DNA from: Streptomyces coacervatus | GTDB lineage: Bacteria > Actinomycetota > Actinomycetes > Streptomycetales > Streptomycetaceae | Length of the DNA stretch: 64,000 bases | Direction: 5' to 3' | Assembly (NCBI RefSeq): GCF_029223485.1 | Contig: NZ_JARHTP010000011.1 | Location: 1 to 64,000 of the forward strand | Part shown: one piece after another, positions 1 through 7,601 of the stretch | Position numbering within the stretch: the first letter of the stretch is position 1 | Layout: each line of letters starts with the position of its first letter | Notes under the pieces: generated by a model | Told to the model about the DNA's origin: nothing | Databases searched by the model: none | Seen by the model: the letters and a program-made list of their open reading frames with translations, nothing else | Made by a program: the position numbers and the translations under genes

Positions 1-2
1 AG

Positions 3-1016
3 CTGTACGCCTCCTCCAAGGCCATCCTCAAGGAGGCCGGCTACGTCGGCGCCGGCACCGTGGAGTTCCTCGTCGGCGCCGACGGCACCATCTCCTTCCT
101 GGAGGTCAACACCCGCCTGCAGGTCGAGCACCCGGTCACCGAGGAGGTCGCCGGCATCGACCTGGTGCGCGAGATGTTCCGCATCGCCGACGGCGAAGCC
201 CTCGGCTACGGCGACCCCGAACTGCGCGGCCACTCCCTCGAGTTCCGCATCAACGGCGAGGACCCCGGCCGGGGCTTCCTGCCCGCCCCCGGCACCGTCA
301 CCGCCTTCGCCCCGCCCACCGGCCCGGGCGTCCGCCTGGACGCCGGCGTCGAGTCCGGCAGCGTGATCGGCCCGGCCTGGGACTCCCTGCTCGCCAAGCT
401 GATCGTCACCGGCGCCACCCGTGAGCAGGCCCTGCAGCGCGCCGCCCGCGCCCTGGAGGAATTCACCGTCGAGGGCATGGCCACCGCCCTCCCCTTCCAC
501 CGCGCGGTCGTCACCGACCCGGCCTTCGCCCCCGAACTCACCGGCAGCCCCGGCCCGTTCACGGTCCACACCCGCTGGATCGAGACCGAGTTCGTCAACG
601 AGATCAAGCCGTTCGCCGTCCCCGCCGCCCCCGAGACGGAGGAGGACACCGACCGCGAGACGATCGTCGTCGAGGTCGGCGGCAAACGCCTGGAGGTCTC
701 CCTGCCCTCCTCGCTGGGCATGTCCCTGGCCCGCACCGGACTGGCCGCCGGCGCCAAGCCCAAACGCCGCGCAGCCAAGAAGTCCGGCCCCGTCGCCTCC
801 GGCGACACCCTCGCCTCCCCGATGCAGGGCACCATCGTCAAGGTCGCCGTCGAGGAGGGCCAGGAGGTCAAGGAGGGCGACCTGATCGTCGTCCTGGAGG
901 CCATGAAGATGGAACAGCCCCTCAACGCCCACAAGTCCGGCACCATCAAGGGCCTGGGCGCCGAGGTCGGCGCCTCCATCAGCTCCGGCGCCGCGATCTG
1001 CGAGATCAAGGACTGA
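3..1016 (+). CDS. acyl-CoA carboxylase alpha subunit (biotin carboxylase + BCCP), 5'-truncated
   Basis: This is the C-terminal part of a two-domain alpha subunit that carboxylates biotin with ATP and bicarbonate and carries the biotin to a separate carboxyltransferase beta subunit (acetyl- or propionyl-CoA carboxylase). The reading frame is open from base 3, so the start lies outside the window. The end of the ATP-grasp biotin carboxylase domain is visible (EVNTRLQVEHPVTE, then EFRINGED). A linker rich in Ala, Lys and Arg and a biotinyl carrier domain follow. The biotinylated lysine is in EAMKMEQ (codon 906-908), 35 residues before the end. The same architecture as actinobacterial AccA/AccBC. 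The substrate cannot be told from this subunit. A strong terminator follows. Confidence 0.95.
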   Translation: MYASSKAILKEAGYVGAGTVEFLVGADGTISFLEVNTRLQVEHPVTEEVAGIDLVREMFRIADGEALGYGDPELRGHSLEFRINGEDPGRGFLPAPGTVTAFAPPTGPGVRLDAGVESGSVIGPAWDSLLAKLIVTGATREQALQRAARALEEFTVEGMATALPFHRAVVTDPAFAPELTGSPGPFTVHTRWIETEFVNEIKPFAVPAAPETEEDTDRETIVVEVGGKRLEVSLPSSLGMSLARTGLAAGAKPKRRAAKKSGPVASGDTLASPMQGTIVKVAVEEGQEVKEGDLIVVLEAMKMEQPLNAHKSGTIKGLGAEVGASISSGAAICEIKD

Positions 1017-1048
1017 CACAGCAGCACGGTCGTTCCGTACGACATCCC

Positions 1049-1098
1049 GAGGCGCCCGGCGGACTGGAGCAGTCAGTCCGCCGGGCGCCTCGTTTTTT
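1049..1098 (+). terminator. intrinsic terminator after the carboxylase gene
   Basis: An 18-bp perfect stem (1049-1066 with 1074-1091) encloses a 7-nt loop and is followed directly by GTTTTTT. It sits 33 nt after the stop codon. This is the only hairpin in the window with a clear U-tract. Confidence 0.9.
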
Positions 1099-1139
1099 CC
1101 CCCGTTCCCCCGATTTCCCCCGTCCCCCGAGTCGGTGGT

Positions 1140-1382
1140 CTACGCGTACTGTTCGAGCACCGTTGCGTCGTCGCGCCCCTCAAGGGGCGCGGGGCTGTGT
1201 CTATATGCGGCTCCGCCGCGATGGGGGTCCCCCCGCTCGAGCGAAGTCGAGACCTGGCTCACTCCCTTGTCGAACGCGCCGAGCGCCACGATGTCGAGCG
1301 ACGGCGTCACTGTGACCGCGAGCAGACCGGTGCCGAAGAGCACGAGCCCGTCCGCGGGCGTGCGTGATGGTGTCGTGGTCAT
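1140..1382 (-). CDS. possible small hypothetical protein or gene remnant
   Basis: An 80-codon frame begins with ATG at 1382, with a G-rich stretch upstream that could act as a ribosome binding site. The middle contains a hydrophobic run (LVLFGTGLLAVTVTP). The C-terminal third is translated from the dispersed repeat at 1173-1222, which suggests the repeat has replaced an older 3' end. No family is recognised. It may equally be non-coding. Confidence 0.3.
   Translation of the reverse strand: MTTTPSRTPADGLVLFGTGLLAVTVTPSLDIVALGAFDKGVSQVSTSLERGDPHRGGAAYRHSPAPLEGRDDATVLEQYA
1173..1222. repeat. dispersed intergenic repeat (GGGCGCGGGG family), copy 1
   Basis: CGCCCCTCAAGGGGCGCGGGG is followed by a stretch containing GCGGCTCCGCCGCG. 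The same core recurs near 3264, 20851, 24429, 40896, 44392 and 50621, in both orientations and always at gene ends or between genes. The remainder of the 494-bp gap 1017-1510 holds the terminator, a doubtful small frame and nothing else recognisable. Confidence 0.75.
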
Positions 1383-1510
1383 CGGAGTCCCCCTCGGCGG
1401 CCGCCCCCGAGCGGAGCGCCTCAGGCAAGTGAAGCGGCGGGACGCGGCCGACCACCATCCGTCAATTCTGACGGATCGCGCTATATCGCATCAGTCCGCA
1501 TCAGTCCGCA

Positions 1511-2500
1511 TCAGTCGCCGATCAGCCCGAGATCCAGCCCACGACGCAGCAGCGCCGCCGTGTGCCCCGCCTCCAACTTGCGGTGCAGGGAGGCGATATA
1601 ACCCCGCACGGTGACCGGCGACAGCCCCATCCGCCGGGCCGCCTCGGTCGCCGTACGCCCGTCGTGGAGGTGGAGCAGTGTGCGGTGCTCCTGCTCGGTG
1701 ACCCCGAACCGGCGGGCGATCGCACGCCGCCGGGCGAGGTCCTTGAGCAGGAGCAGGGCGGGCAGTCCGGGTCCGGCCGGCGGCACGTACCGCACCTCGA
1801 TGTCCCGCGCGGTGAAGGATTCGCGCCGCCCCAGCCGCGGATCGTCCCGTACGACGGCCAGCAGCCCGGCGGCGACCGCGTTGAGGGCCTGCGGGTGCCC
1901 GTTCTCGTCGAGGGAGGCGACGCCGCGCGCATGGCTGCCGGCCAGCTCCAGCGCCACGGCGGCCAGCGCGCGCAGCTGCTCACGCTCACGCAACGCCCGT
2001 TCCACGAAGCCGAGTTGGAGGTGGACCAGGCCGAAGAGATCACGCTCGTGCTCGGTGAAGTCCTGCCCCGAGCGGACCAGGGCGTATCCCTCGACCACGC
2101 CGGTGTCCGAGCCGACCGAGGCCACCAGGTGCCGGCGCATCCCGAAGGGCCGGAAGTCCAGGTTGAAGCAGTGCGTCCGCTGCCACTGCCGGTCCCCGGC
2201 GACATCGCTCACCCTCCAGGCCTCCGGGGTCGGCGTCTCCAGCATGATCTCGGTGAGCGGATGATCGAGGGGATGGTCGAAGATGACCATCGGATCCTCG
2301 TGGAAGGACTCCTGCGGCAGCGACAGCGTGGACAGGCCCACCCCGTCGACCGAGAGCCGGTAGCACTGGGCCGCGTCGGCATCGATCAGCCCCAGCAGTT
2401 CGGGCAGCGCCCGCTCGTGCAACTCCTCGACGGAGTCCGACTCTTCAAGACCGTGCACGAGCGTCAACGCGCGCCGCGCGTCCGCACCGCTGATGTCCAT
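1511..2500 (-). CDS. LuxR-type helix-turn-helix transcriptional regulator
   Basis: A 329-residue protein with a long N-terminal sensor-like region of GAF character and a C-terminal LuxR-like HTH (TEQEHRTLLHLHDGRTATEAARRMGLSPVTVRGYIASLHRKL). The HTH lies near residues 265-315, as in stand-alone LuxR regulators without a receiver domain. I chose the ATG at 2500 because GGGGGAA lies just upstream and because longer in-frame starts would run into the divergent tetR-like gene. The signal sensed is unknown. It shares a 130-bp divergent promoter region with the TetR gene at 2631. Confidence 0.8.
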   Translation of the reverse strand: MDISGADARRALTLVHGLEESDSVEELHERALPELLGLIDADAAQCYRLSVDGVGLSTLSLPQESFHEDPMVIFDHPLDHPLTEIMLETPTPEAWRVSDVAGDRQWQRTHCFNLDFRPFGMRRHLVASVGSDTGVVEGYALVRSGQDFTEHERDLFGLVHLQLGFVERALREREQLRALAAVALELAGSHARGVASLDENGHPQALNAVAAGLLAVVRDDPRLGRRESFTARDIEVRYVPPAGPGLPALLLLKDLARRRAIARRFGVTEQEHRTLLHLHDGRTATEAARRMGLSPVTVRGYIASLHRKLEAGHTAALLRRGLDLGLIGD

Positions 2501-2630
2501 CGCAATTCCCCCGGCGCTGCTCCCGCCTGAGAAGACGGTACGGCCTGCGGGCGGTCCGGGAGGCCCGCTCGGGCATCCTCGATGGCATGCTGGAGGCAGA
2601 CGGGGGCGCACGAGAGGGCAGGTGGGAGGC

Positions 2631-3254
2631 ATGGTGGGCACGACGTCGGCGGGGACGGCGGCGAACGGCGACACAGAGGTGACACCCGCGCCCGCGCGCG
2701 TCATGCGTGCCGACGCCCGCCGCAACTACGAGCGGCTGCTCACCGAGGCCCGCGCCGCCTTCGCCGCGCACGGCACGGACGCGTCCCTGGAGGACGTGGC
2801 CCGCCGCGCGGGCGTCGGCATCGGCACTCTGTACCGCCATTTCCCCAACCGGCACGCGCTGCTCAGCGCGGTCTTCGAGGAAGCGGTGAGCGACCTGCTG
2901 GCCCGCTCGCACCAGCTACTGGCCGCCCCCGAGCCATGCACGGCCCTGGTGACCTGGCTACGCGAGATCGTCACCCACGCAGGCGAGTACCGAGGCCTCG
3001 CCCACGCCCTGATGTCCGTAACATCCGACGACACCTCGGCCCTGTCCCGCTGCAGCGGACCGATCCGGGAAGCGGGCGGCGCGCTACTGGCACGGGCTCA
3101 GGAAGCCGGCACGGTCCGCCCGGACGTAGCAATCGCGGACCTGCTCCAGCTGACGAATGCGATCGCCCTGGCAGCGGAGGAGTCCCCGGGCGAACCGGCC
3201 TTGGCAGACCGCTTGCTCACCCTCACCCTGCGGGGCTTGAAAGCCCCAGGCTGA
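2631..3254 (+). CDS. TetR/AcrR-family transcriptional repressor
   Basis: 207 residues. The N-terminal DNA-binding domain is clear (RRNYERLLTEARAAFAAHG, then EDVARRAGVGIGTLYRHFPNRHALL). It is followed by an all-helical ligand-binding domain of the SBD type common in Streptomyces (AVFEEAVSDLL, then VRPDVAIADLLQL). The start at 2631 has GGGAGGC directly upstream; longer frames would overlap the divergent luxR-like gene. It probably controls itself or its divergent neighbour. No drug exporter or enzyme is next to it, so the target is unknown. Confidence 0.85.
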   Translation: MVGTTSAGTAANGDTEVTPAPARVMRADARRNYERLLTEARAAFAAHGTDASLEDVARRAGVGIGTLYRHFPNRHALLSAVFEEAVSDLLARSHQLLAAPEPCTALVTWLREIVTHAGEYRGLAHALMSVTSDDTSALSRCSGPIREAGGALLARAQEAGTVRPDVAIADLLQLTNAIALAAEESPGEPALADRLLTLTLRGLKAPG

Positions 3255-3263
3255 GGCCTCGCT

Positions 3264-3302
3264 TTTCAGGGGCGCGGGGAACGGCGCGACCAGCCACAAA
3301 CA
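3264..3302. repeat. dispersed intergenic repeat, copy 2
   Basis: TTTTCAGGGGCGCGGGGAAC followed by GGCGCGACCAGCCACAAAC, ten bases after the tetR-like stop codon. Half of the palindromic form of the family (compare 24429 and 50621). Confidence 0.7.
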
Positions 3303-3358
3303 ACCGGCACCCACAAGACGAGACGAACCCCTACGGCGAATAGGCACGAAAACAAAAC

Positions 3359-4309
3359 CTAACGCCGCCGCAAATCCGCAACCCGAGCCCGCTCCCGCTC
3401 ACCTCCGGAGGAATCAAGCACCGCCGCCGCCCGAAGGCCGGAGGCCCCTTGCCCGCGGCGAGGCCCCGGCAGGGCCACGTCCCGGCGCGCCTGGCGCGGG
3501 GGGACGGGATCAGCGCCCGAACTTCCCGACGCCCCGGCCACGGCAATCTGCACACCCTGATCGGCAAGAGCCTGCAACTCGGTGCCGGCACGGTCGTCAT
3601 GGGGCGGCGGCTCGTCCGTCACCAGGCGGGTGATCACATCCGTGGGCACGGTCTGGAACATCGTGTCCGAACCGAGCTTGGTGTGATCGGCGAGCACGAC
3701 GACCTCGGCGGCCGCCTGGACCAGCGCCCGATCCACCGATGCCGACAGCATGTTGGACGTGGACAGCCCGCGCTCGGCGGTGAGCCCGCTCCCGGAGAGG
3801 AAGGCCCTGGACACCCGCAACCCCTGCAGGGACTGCTCGGCACCCGAGCCCACCAGGGCATAGTTGGAACCACGCAGCGTACCGCCGGTCATCACGACCT
3901 CCACGCGGTTGGCATGGGCCAACGCCTGGGCGACCAACAGGGAGTTGGTGACGACTGTCAGCCCGGGCACCCGCGCGAGCCGACGTGCCAGCTCCTGGGT
4001 GGTGGTACCCGCCCCGACCACGATGGCCTCGCCCTCTTCCACGAAGTTGGCGGCGAGGTCGGCGATGGCCGTTTTCTCGGCGGTCGCGAGATGTGACTTC
4101 TGCGGAAAGCCGGACTCCCGCGTGAACCCGCCCGGCAGTACCGCACCGCCGTGCCGGCGGTCGAGGAGTCCTTCTGCCTCCAGTGCGCGCACGTCCCGCC
4201 GTACGGTCACTTCGGAGGTCTGGACGACGCGGGCGAGCTCACGGAGCGACACGGCCCCGTTCGCTCGCACCATTTCGAGGATCAATTGGCGACGTTCTGC
4301 AGCGAACAC
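3359..4309 (-). CDS. DeoR-family sugar/nucleoside regulator
   Basis: 316 residues. The N-terminal DeoR helix-turn-helix (AAERRQLILEMV, LARVVQTSEVTVRRDVRALEAEGLLDRRHGGAV) spans about residues 3-58. The DeoR sensor domain, an ISOCOT fold that binds sugar phosphates, follows (GEAIVVGAGTTTQELARRL, VVTNSLLVAQAL, ERGLSTSNM, VVVLADHTKLG). The conserved domain ends near residue 258. The last ~57 residues are Arg/Gly/Ser-rich, unlike usual ~255-residue family members, and may be a read-through tail after loss of the original stop. With pnp, deoC, add, deoA and the nup genes nearby, it is a candidate reader of the CTACGCGCGTAG operators, though no such site lies at its own promoter. Confidence 0.88.
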   Translation of the reverse strand: MFAAERRQLILEMVRANGAVSLRELARVVQTSEVTVRRDVRALEAEGLLDRRHGGAVLPGGFTRESGFPQKSHLATAEKTAIADLAANFVEEGEAIVVGAGTTTQELARRLARVPGLTVVTNSLLVAQALAHANRVEVVMTGGTLRGSNYALVGSGAEQSLQGLRVSRAFLSGSGLTAERGLSTSNMLSASVDRALVQAAAEVVVLADHTKLGSDTMFQTVPTDVITRLVTDEPPPHDDRAGTELQALADQGVQIAVAGASGSSGADPVPPRQARRDVALPGPRRGQGASGLRAAAVLDSSGGERERARVADLRRR

Positions 4310-4475
4310 GAAACTGACAGTAACCCCAACGACCGTCTGCTTTCAGCTGTTTGCGCCGAATAGCAGAAGTTGTTCGCACAGGAGGGCGGGAAGTGGTATA
4401 GAGCCTACCCGCCCCGACTATGCCGTACGCATGCTCGACAACTCCCTGTGACCAGCGGGGAGTCGGTTTCGGCCG

Positions 4476-5924
4476 TCAGACTTCGCCACCGGTCTTGCGG
4501 GTGTGGAGCTGTCGGGCGACCTCGGCGATCGACCCCGAAAGAGACGGATACACGGTGAACGCGTTCGCGATCTGTTCGACCGTCAGATTGTTGTCGACGG
4601 CGATCGAGATCGGATGGATCAGTTCCGAAGCGCGCGGGGACACGACCACACCGCCGACCACGATGCCTGTGCCCGGCCGGCAGAACAGCTTCACGAAGCC
4701 GTCGCGGATGCCCTGCATCTTGGCGCGCGGGTTGCGGAGCAGGGGGAGCTTCACCACCCGGGCGTCGATCTTGCCGCCGTCCACGTCGGCCTGCGTATAG
4801 CCGACGGTGGCGATCTCGGGGTCGGTGAAGACGTTCGACGAGACGGTCTTCAGATTCAGCGGGGCCACCGCGTCGCCGAGGAAGTGGTACATGGCGATAC
4901 GTCCCTGCATGGCGGCGACGGAGGCGAGGGCGAAGACGCCCGTCACGTCACCGGCGGCGTACACGCCGGGCGCGGTGGTCCGGGACACCTTGTCGGTCCA
5001 GATGTGCCCGGACTCGCGCAGCTTGACGCCGGCCTCCTCCAGACCCATGCCCTGGCTGTTCGGGATGGCGCCGACGGCCATCAGACAGTGCGAGCCGCTG
5101 ATGACACGGCCGTCGGCGAGGGTGACCTCGACGCGGTCGCCGACCCGCTTGGCGGCGGCGGCGCGGGAGCGGGCCATGACGTTCATGCCGCGGCGGCGGA
5201 AGACGTCCTCCAGGACGGCGGCGGCGTCCGGGTCCTCGCCCGGCAGCACGCGGTCGCGGGACGACACGAGCGTGACCTTGGAGCCGAGGGCCTGGTAGGC
5301 GCCGGCGAACTCGGCGCCGGTGACACCGGAACCGACCACGATGAGCTCCTCGGGGAGCTCGGTGAGGTCGTACACCTGCGTCCAGTTGAGGATGCGCTCG
5401 CCGTCGGGCTGGGCGTCAGGCACCTCGCGCGGGTGGCCGCCGGTCGCGATGAGCACGGCGTCGGCGACGAGGGTCTCCTCGGTGCCGTCGGCGGCGGCGA
5501 CGATCACCTTGCGGGAGCCGTCGAGGGCCTGCATGCCCTCCAGCCGGCCGCGGCCGCGCATGACCCGGGCACCGGCGCGCGTGACCGAGGCGGTGATGTC
5601 ATGGGACTGGGCAAGGGCGAGCCGCTTCACACGGCGATTGACCTTCCCCAGATCAACCCCCACCACCCGGGCCGCCTGCTCCAGCGGCGGAGTGTCGTCG
5701 GCGACGATGATGCCGAGCTCTTCGTACGACGAGTCGAAGGTGGTCATCACCTCGGCCGTAGCGATAAGGGTCTTCGACGGTACGCAGTCGGTCAGCACCG
5801 ACGCCCCGCCCAGACCGTCGCAGTCGACGACGGTCACCTCCGCGCCGAGCTGCGCGGCCACCAGCGCCGCCTCATAGCCGCCGGGTCCGCCACCGATGAT
5901 CACGATCCGAGTCACGTACCCCAT
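4476..5924 (-). CDS. lpdA: LpdA-like NAD(P)H-quinone dehydrogenase (flavoprotein disulfide-reductase family)
   Basis: 482 residues with the two-dinucleotide-binding fold. FAD is bound at GGGPGGYEAALVAAQLG near the N-terminus and NAD(P) at VVGSGVTGAEFAGAYQALG in the middle; a dimerisation domain follows. Dihydrolipoamide dehydrogenases have a redox pair CxxxxC. Here the matching segment reads GGASVLTDCVPSKT, so only the second cysteine remains, and the C-terminal HPxxxE signature reads HPISIA. The same loss is known in mycobacterial LpdA (Rv3303c), which reduces quinones rather than lipoamide. I infer quinone reductase activity, not participation in a 2-oxoacid dehydrogenase. Confidence 0.88.
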   Translation of the reverse strand: MGYVTRIVIIGGGPGGYEAALVAAQLGAEVTVVDCDGLGGASVLTDCVPSKTLIATAEVMTTFDSSYEELGIIVADDTPPLEQAARVVGVDLGKVNRRVKRLALAQSHDITASVTRAGARVMRGRGRLEGMQALDGSRKVIVAAADGTEETLVADAVLIATGGHPREVPDAQPDGERILNWTQVYDLTELPEELIVVGSGVTGAEFAGAYQALGSKVTLVSSRDRVLPGEDPDAAAVLEDVFRRRGMNVMARSRAAAAKRVGDRVEVTLADGRVISGSHCLMAVGAIPNSQGMGLEEAGVKLRESGHIWTDKVSRTTAPGVYAAGDVTGVFALASVAAMQGRIAMYHFLGDAVAPLNLKTVSSNVFTDPEIATVGYTQADVDGGKIDARVVKLPLLRNPRAKMQGIRDGFVKLFCRPGTGIVVGGVVVSPRASELIHPISIAVDNNLTVEQIANAFTVYPSLSGSIAEVARQLHTRKTGGEV

Positions 5925-6031
5925 TGTCCCGCACCGTTCAAGGTGCTACTGCCCGGGGGCGGGGCAATGGGTTGGCAAGGGGCGACTGATACGGCCGGGG
6001 CAGGTGCGGCGGCTGCCGTACCCTTCGACGC

Positions 6032-6469
6032 ATGTCGCTCTACGCCGCGTACGCCGGCAACCTCGACGCGCGGCTGATGACCCGCCGCGCCCCGCACTCG
6101 CCGATGCGCGCCACGGGCTGGCTGAACGGGTGGCGGCTGACGTTCGGGGGCGAGCACATGGGCTGGGAGGGTGCGCTGGCGACGATCGTCGAGGACCCCT
6201 TCTCACAGGTCTTCGTCGCGCTGTACGACATCGCGCCGCCCGACGAGGAGTCCATGGACCGCTGGGAGGGCGTCGGCCTCGGCGTCTACCGCCGGATGCG
6301 GGTGCGGGTGCACACGCTGGAGGGCGAGGAGTCGGCGTGGACGTATGTCCTCGACGGCTACGAGGGCGGGCTGCCGTCGGCGCGGTATCTCGGCGAGATC
6401 GCCGATGCCGCCGAGTCCGCGGGAGCTCCGCACGACTATGTGATGGAGCTGCGGAAGCGGCCCTGCTGA
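6032..6469 (+). CDS. gamma-glutamylcyclotransferase-like (AIG2-like) protein
   Basis: 145 residues matching the GGCT/AIG2-like beta-barrel fold. The glycine-rich loop near the N-terminus reads YAAYAGNLD (usually YGSN), followed by ARLMTRRAP and GWLNGWRLTFGG. The segment DEESMDRWEGVGLGVYRRMRV carries the usual second-half signature. Small intracellular enzymes of this group release 5-oxoproline from gamma-glutamyl compounds, but substrate assignment is uncertain. TACCCT at 6019-6024 lies 7 nt before the ATG with no ribosome binding site between, so the mRNA is probably leaderless. Confidence 0.8.
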   Translation: MSLYAAYAGNLDARLMTRRAPHSPMRATGWLNGWRLTFGGEHMGWEGALATIVEDPFSQVFVALYDIAPPDEESMDRWEGVGLGVYRRMRVRVHTLEGEESAWTYVLDGYEGGLPSARYLGEIADAAESAGAPHDYVMELRKRPC

Positions 6470-6576
6470 GGACAGCAGGTTCACAGTTGAACCACAGCGG
6501 CCACAAAGGTCCCGTTGTGTCACAACCTTCGTTGGAAACGACAAGACAACGATCGCCAACCCGTGAGCTCTGTCAT

Positions 6577-6606
6577 CTACGCGCGTAGGCCCGGAGCGGC
6601 TACTCT
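6577..6606 (+). promoter_or_regulatory. pnp promoter with CTACGCGCGTAG operator
   Basis: A perfect 12-bp palindrome CTACGCGCGTAG (6577-6588) covers the expected -35 region. A -10 hexamer TACTCT (6601-6606) ends 7 nt before the GTG start, predicting a leaderless transcript. Identical palindromes precede deoC and add, and near matches precede the nucleoside transporter genes. Confidence 0.75.
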
Positions 6607-6613
6607 CGACCGC

Positions 6614-7450
6614 GTGAACGCATCTCTTCTTCCGGACGACATCCAGGGCGCCACCCCCAATGATCCAAGGGTCGCCGCCGACGCCGCCGCCTCGCGCCTG
6701 CGCGAACTGACCGGCGCCGAGACCCACGACGTCGCCCTCGTGATGGGCTCCGGCTGGGCACCGGCCGTGGACGCCCTCGGCGCACCCGACGCCGAGTTCC
6801 AGGTCACCGAGCTGCCCGGTTTCCCGCCGCCGGCGGTGGAGGGGCACGGCGGCAAGGTCCGCTCGTACAAGATCGGTGACAAGCGGGCCCTGGTCTTCCT
6901 GGGCCGTACCCACTACTACGAGGGCCGCGGGGTCGCCGCCGTCGCGCACGGCGTCCGTACCGCCGTCGCCGCCGGCTGCAAGACCATCGTGCTCACCAAC
7001 GGCTGCGGGGGGCTCCGCGAGGGCATGCGGCCCGGGCAGCCGGTGCTGATCAGCGACCACATCAACCTGACGGCGACATCCCCGATCGTCGGCGCGAACT
7101 TCGTCGACCTGACCGATCTGTACTCGCCGCGGCTGCGCGCCCTGTGCAAGGAGATCGACTCCAGCCTGGAGGAGGGTGTCTACGCCCAGTTCCCCGGCCC
7201 GCACTACGAGACGCCGGCCGAGATCCGGATGGCCCGCGTGATCGGCGCCGACCTCGTGGGTATGTCGACGGTGCTGGAGGCCATCGCGGCGCGTGAGGCG
7301 GGGGCTGAGGTGCTGGGTATTTCTCTGGTCACCAACCTTGCGGCGGGTATGACCGGTGAGCCGCTGAACCACGAGGAGGTTCTGCAGGCGGGTCGCGACT
7401 CGGCGACGCGGATGGGGTCGTTGCTGGCGCAGGTGCTCGGGCGGCTGTAG
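6614..7450 (+). CDS. purine nucleoside phosphorylase
   Basis: 278 residues. Phosphorolyses purine (deoxy)ribonucleosides to base and (deoxy)ribose 1-phosphate in the cytoplasm. It belongs to the trimeric PNP/MTAP family: the phosphate loop GSGWAPAVD (~residue 40), HYYEGRG, the base pocket ANGCGG-like segment TNGCGGLREG, GVYAQFPGPHYETPAE, and VTNLAAGMTGEPLNHEEV with the base-binding Asn. GTG 6614 is chosen because it lies 7 nt after the -10 box; longer frames extend through the operator. The phosphosugar mutase gene follows 151 bp downstream and is probably co-transcribed. Regulated, I infer, by the CTACGCGCGTAG-binding repressor. Confidence 0.93.
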   Translation: MNASLLPDDIQGATPNDPRVAADAAASRLRELTGAETHDVALVMGSGWAPAVDALGAPDAEFQVTELPGFPPPAVEGHGGKVRSYKIGDKRALVFLGRTHYYEGRGVAAVAHGVRTAVAAGCKTIVLTNGCGGLREGMRPGQPVLISDHINLTATSPIVGANFVDLTDLYSPRLRALCKEIDSSLEEGVYAQFPGPHYETPAEIRMARVIGADLVGMSTVLEAIAAREAGAEVLGISLVTNLAAGMTGEPLNHEEVLQAGRDSATRMGSLLAQVLGRL

Positions 7451-7458
7451 GCGCCGTT

Positions 7459-7532
7459 GCTGGGGGCTGCCGCCCCAAGGCCCCCGCTTCGGCCCTTGAG
7501 GGGCCTCGTCCTCAAACGCCGGACGGGCTGGG
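7459..7532. repeat. dispersed intergenic repeat of the CTCAAACGCCGG family
   Basis: GGGGGCTGCCGCCCCAAGG, CCCCGCTTCGG and CTCAAACGCCGGACGGGCTG occur in order between pnp and the mutase gene. The same units form the long inverted repeat at 26789-26987. Confidence 0.7.
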
Positions 7533-7601
7533 TTTGCCGACCGGCGCTGAGAGTGCGCAGCCCGGGGTACCACAGACAACACAACGAGAGGTTGACCGAC
7601 C

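Noticed and set aside
1140..1149. CTACGCGTAC, similar to the nucleoside operator
   Set aside because: Only the left half matches, no nucleoside gene or promoter follows, and it lies in a repeat-rich gap.
4503..6077. 524-codon plus-strand frame over lpdA
   Set aside because: Antisense shadow; the translated sequence has no domain, while the minus-strand frame has clear FAD and NAD motifs.
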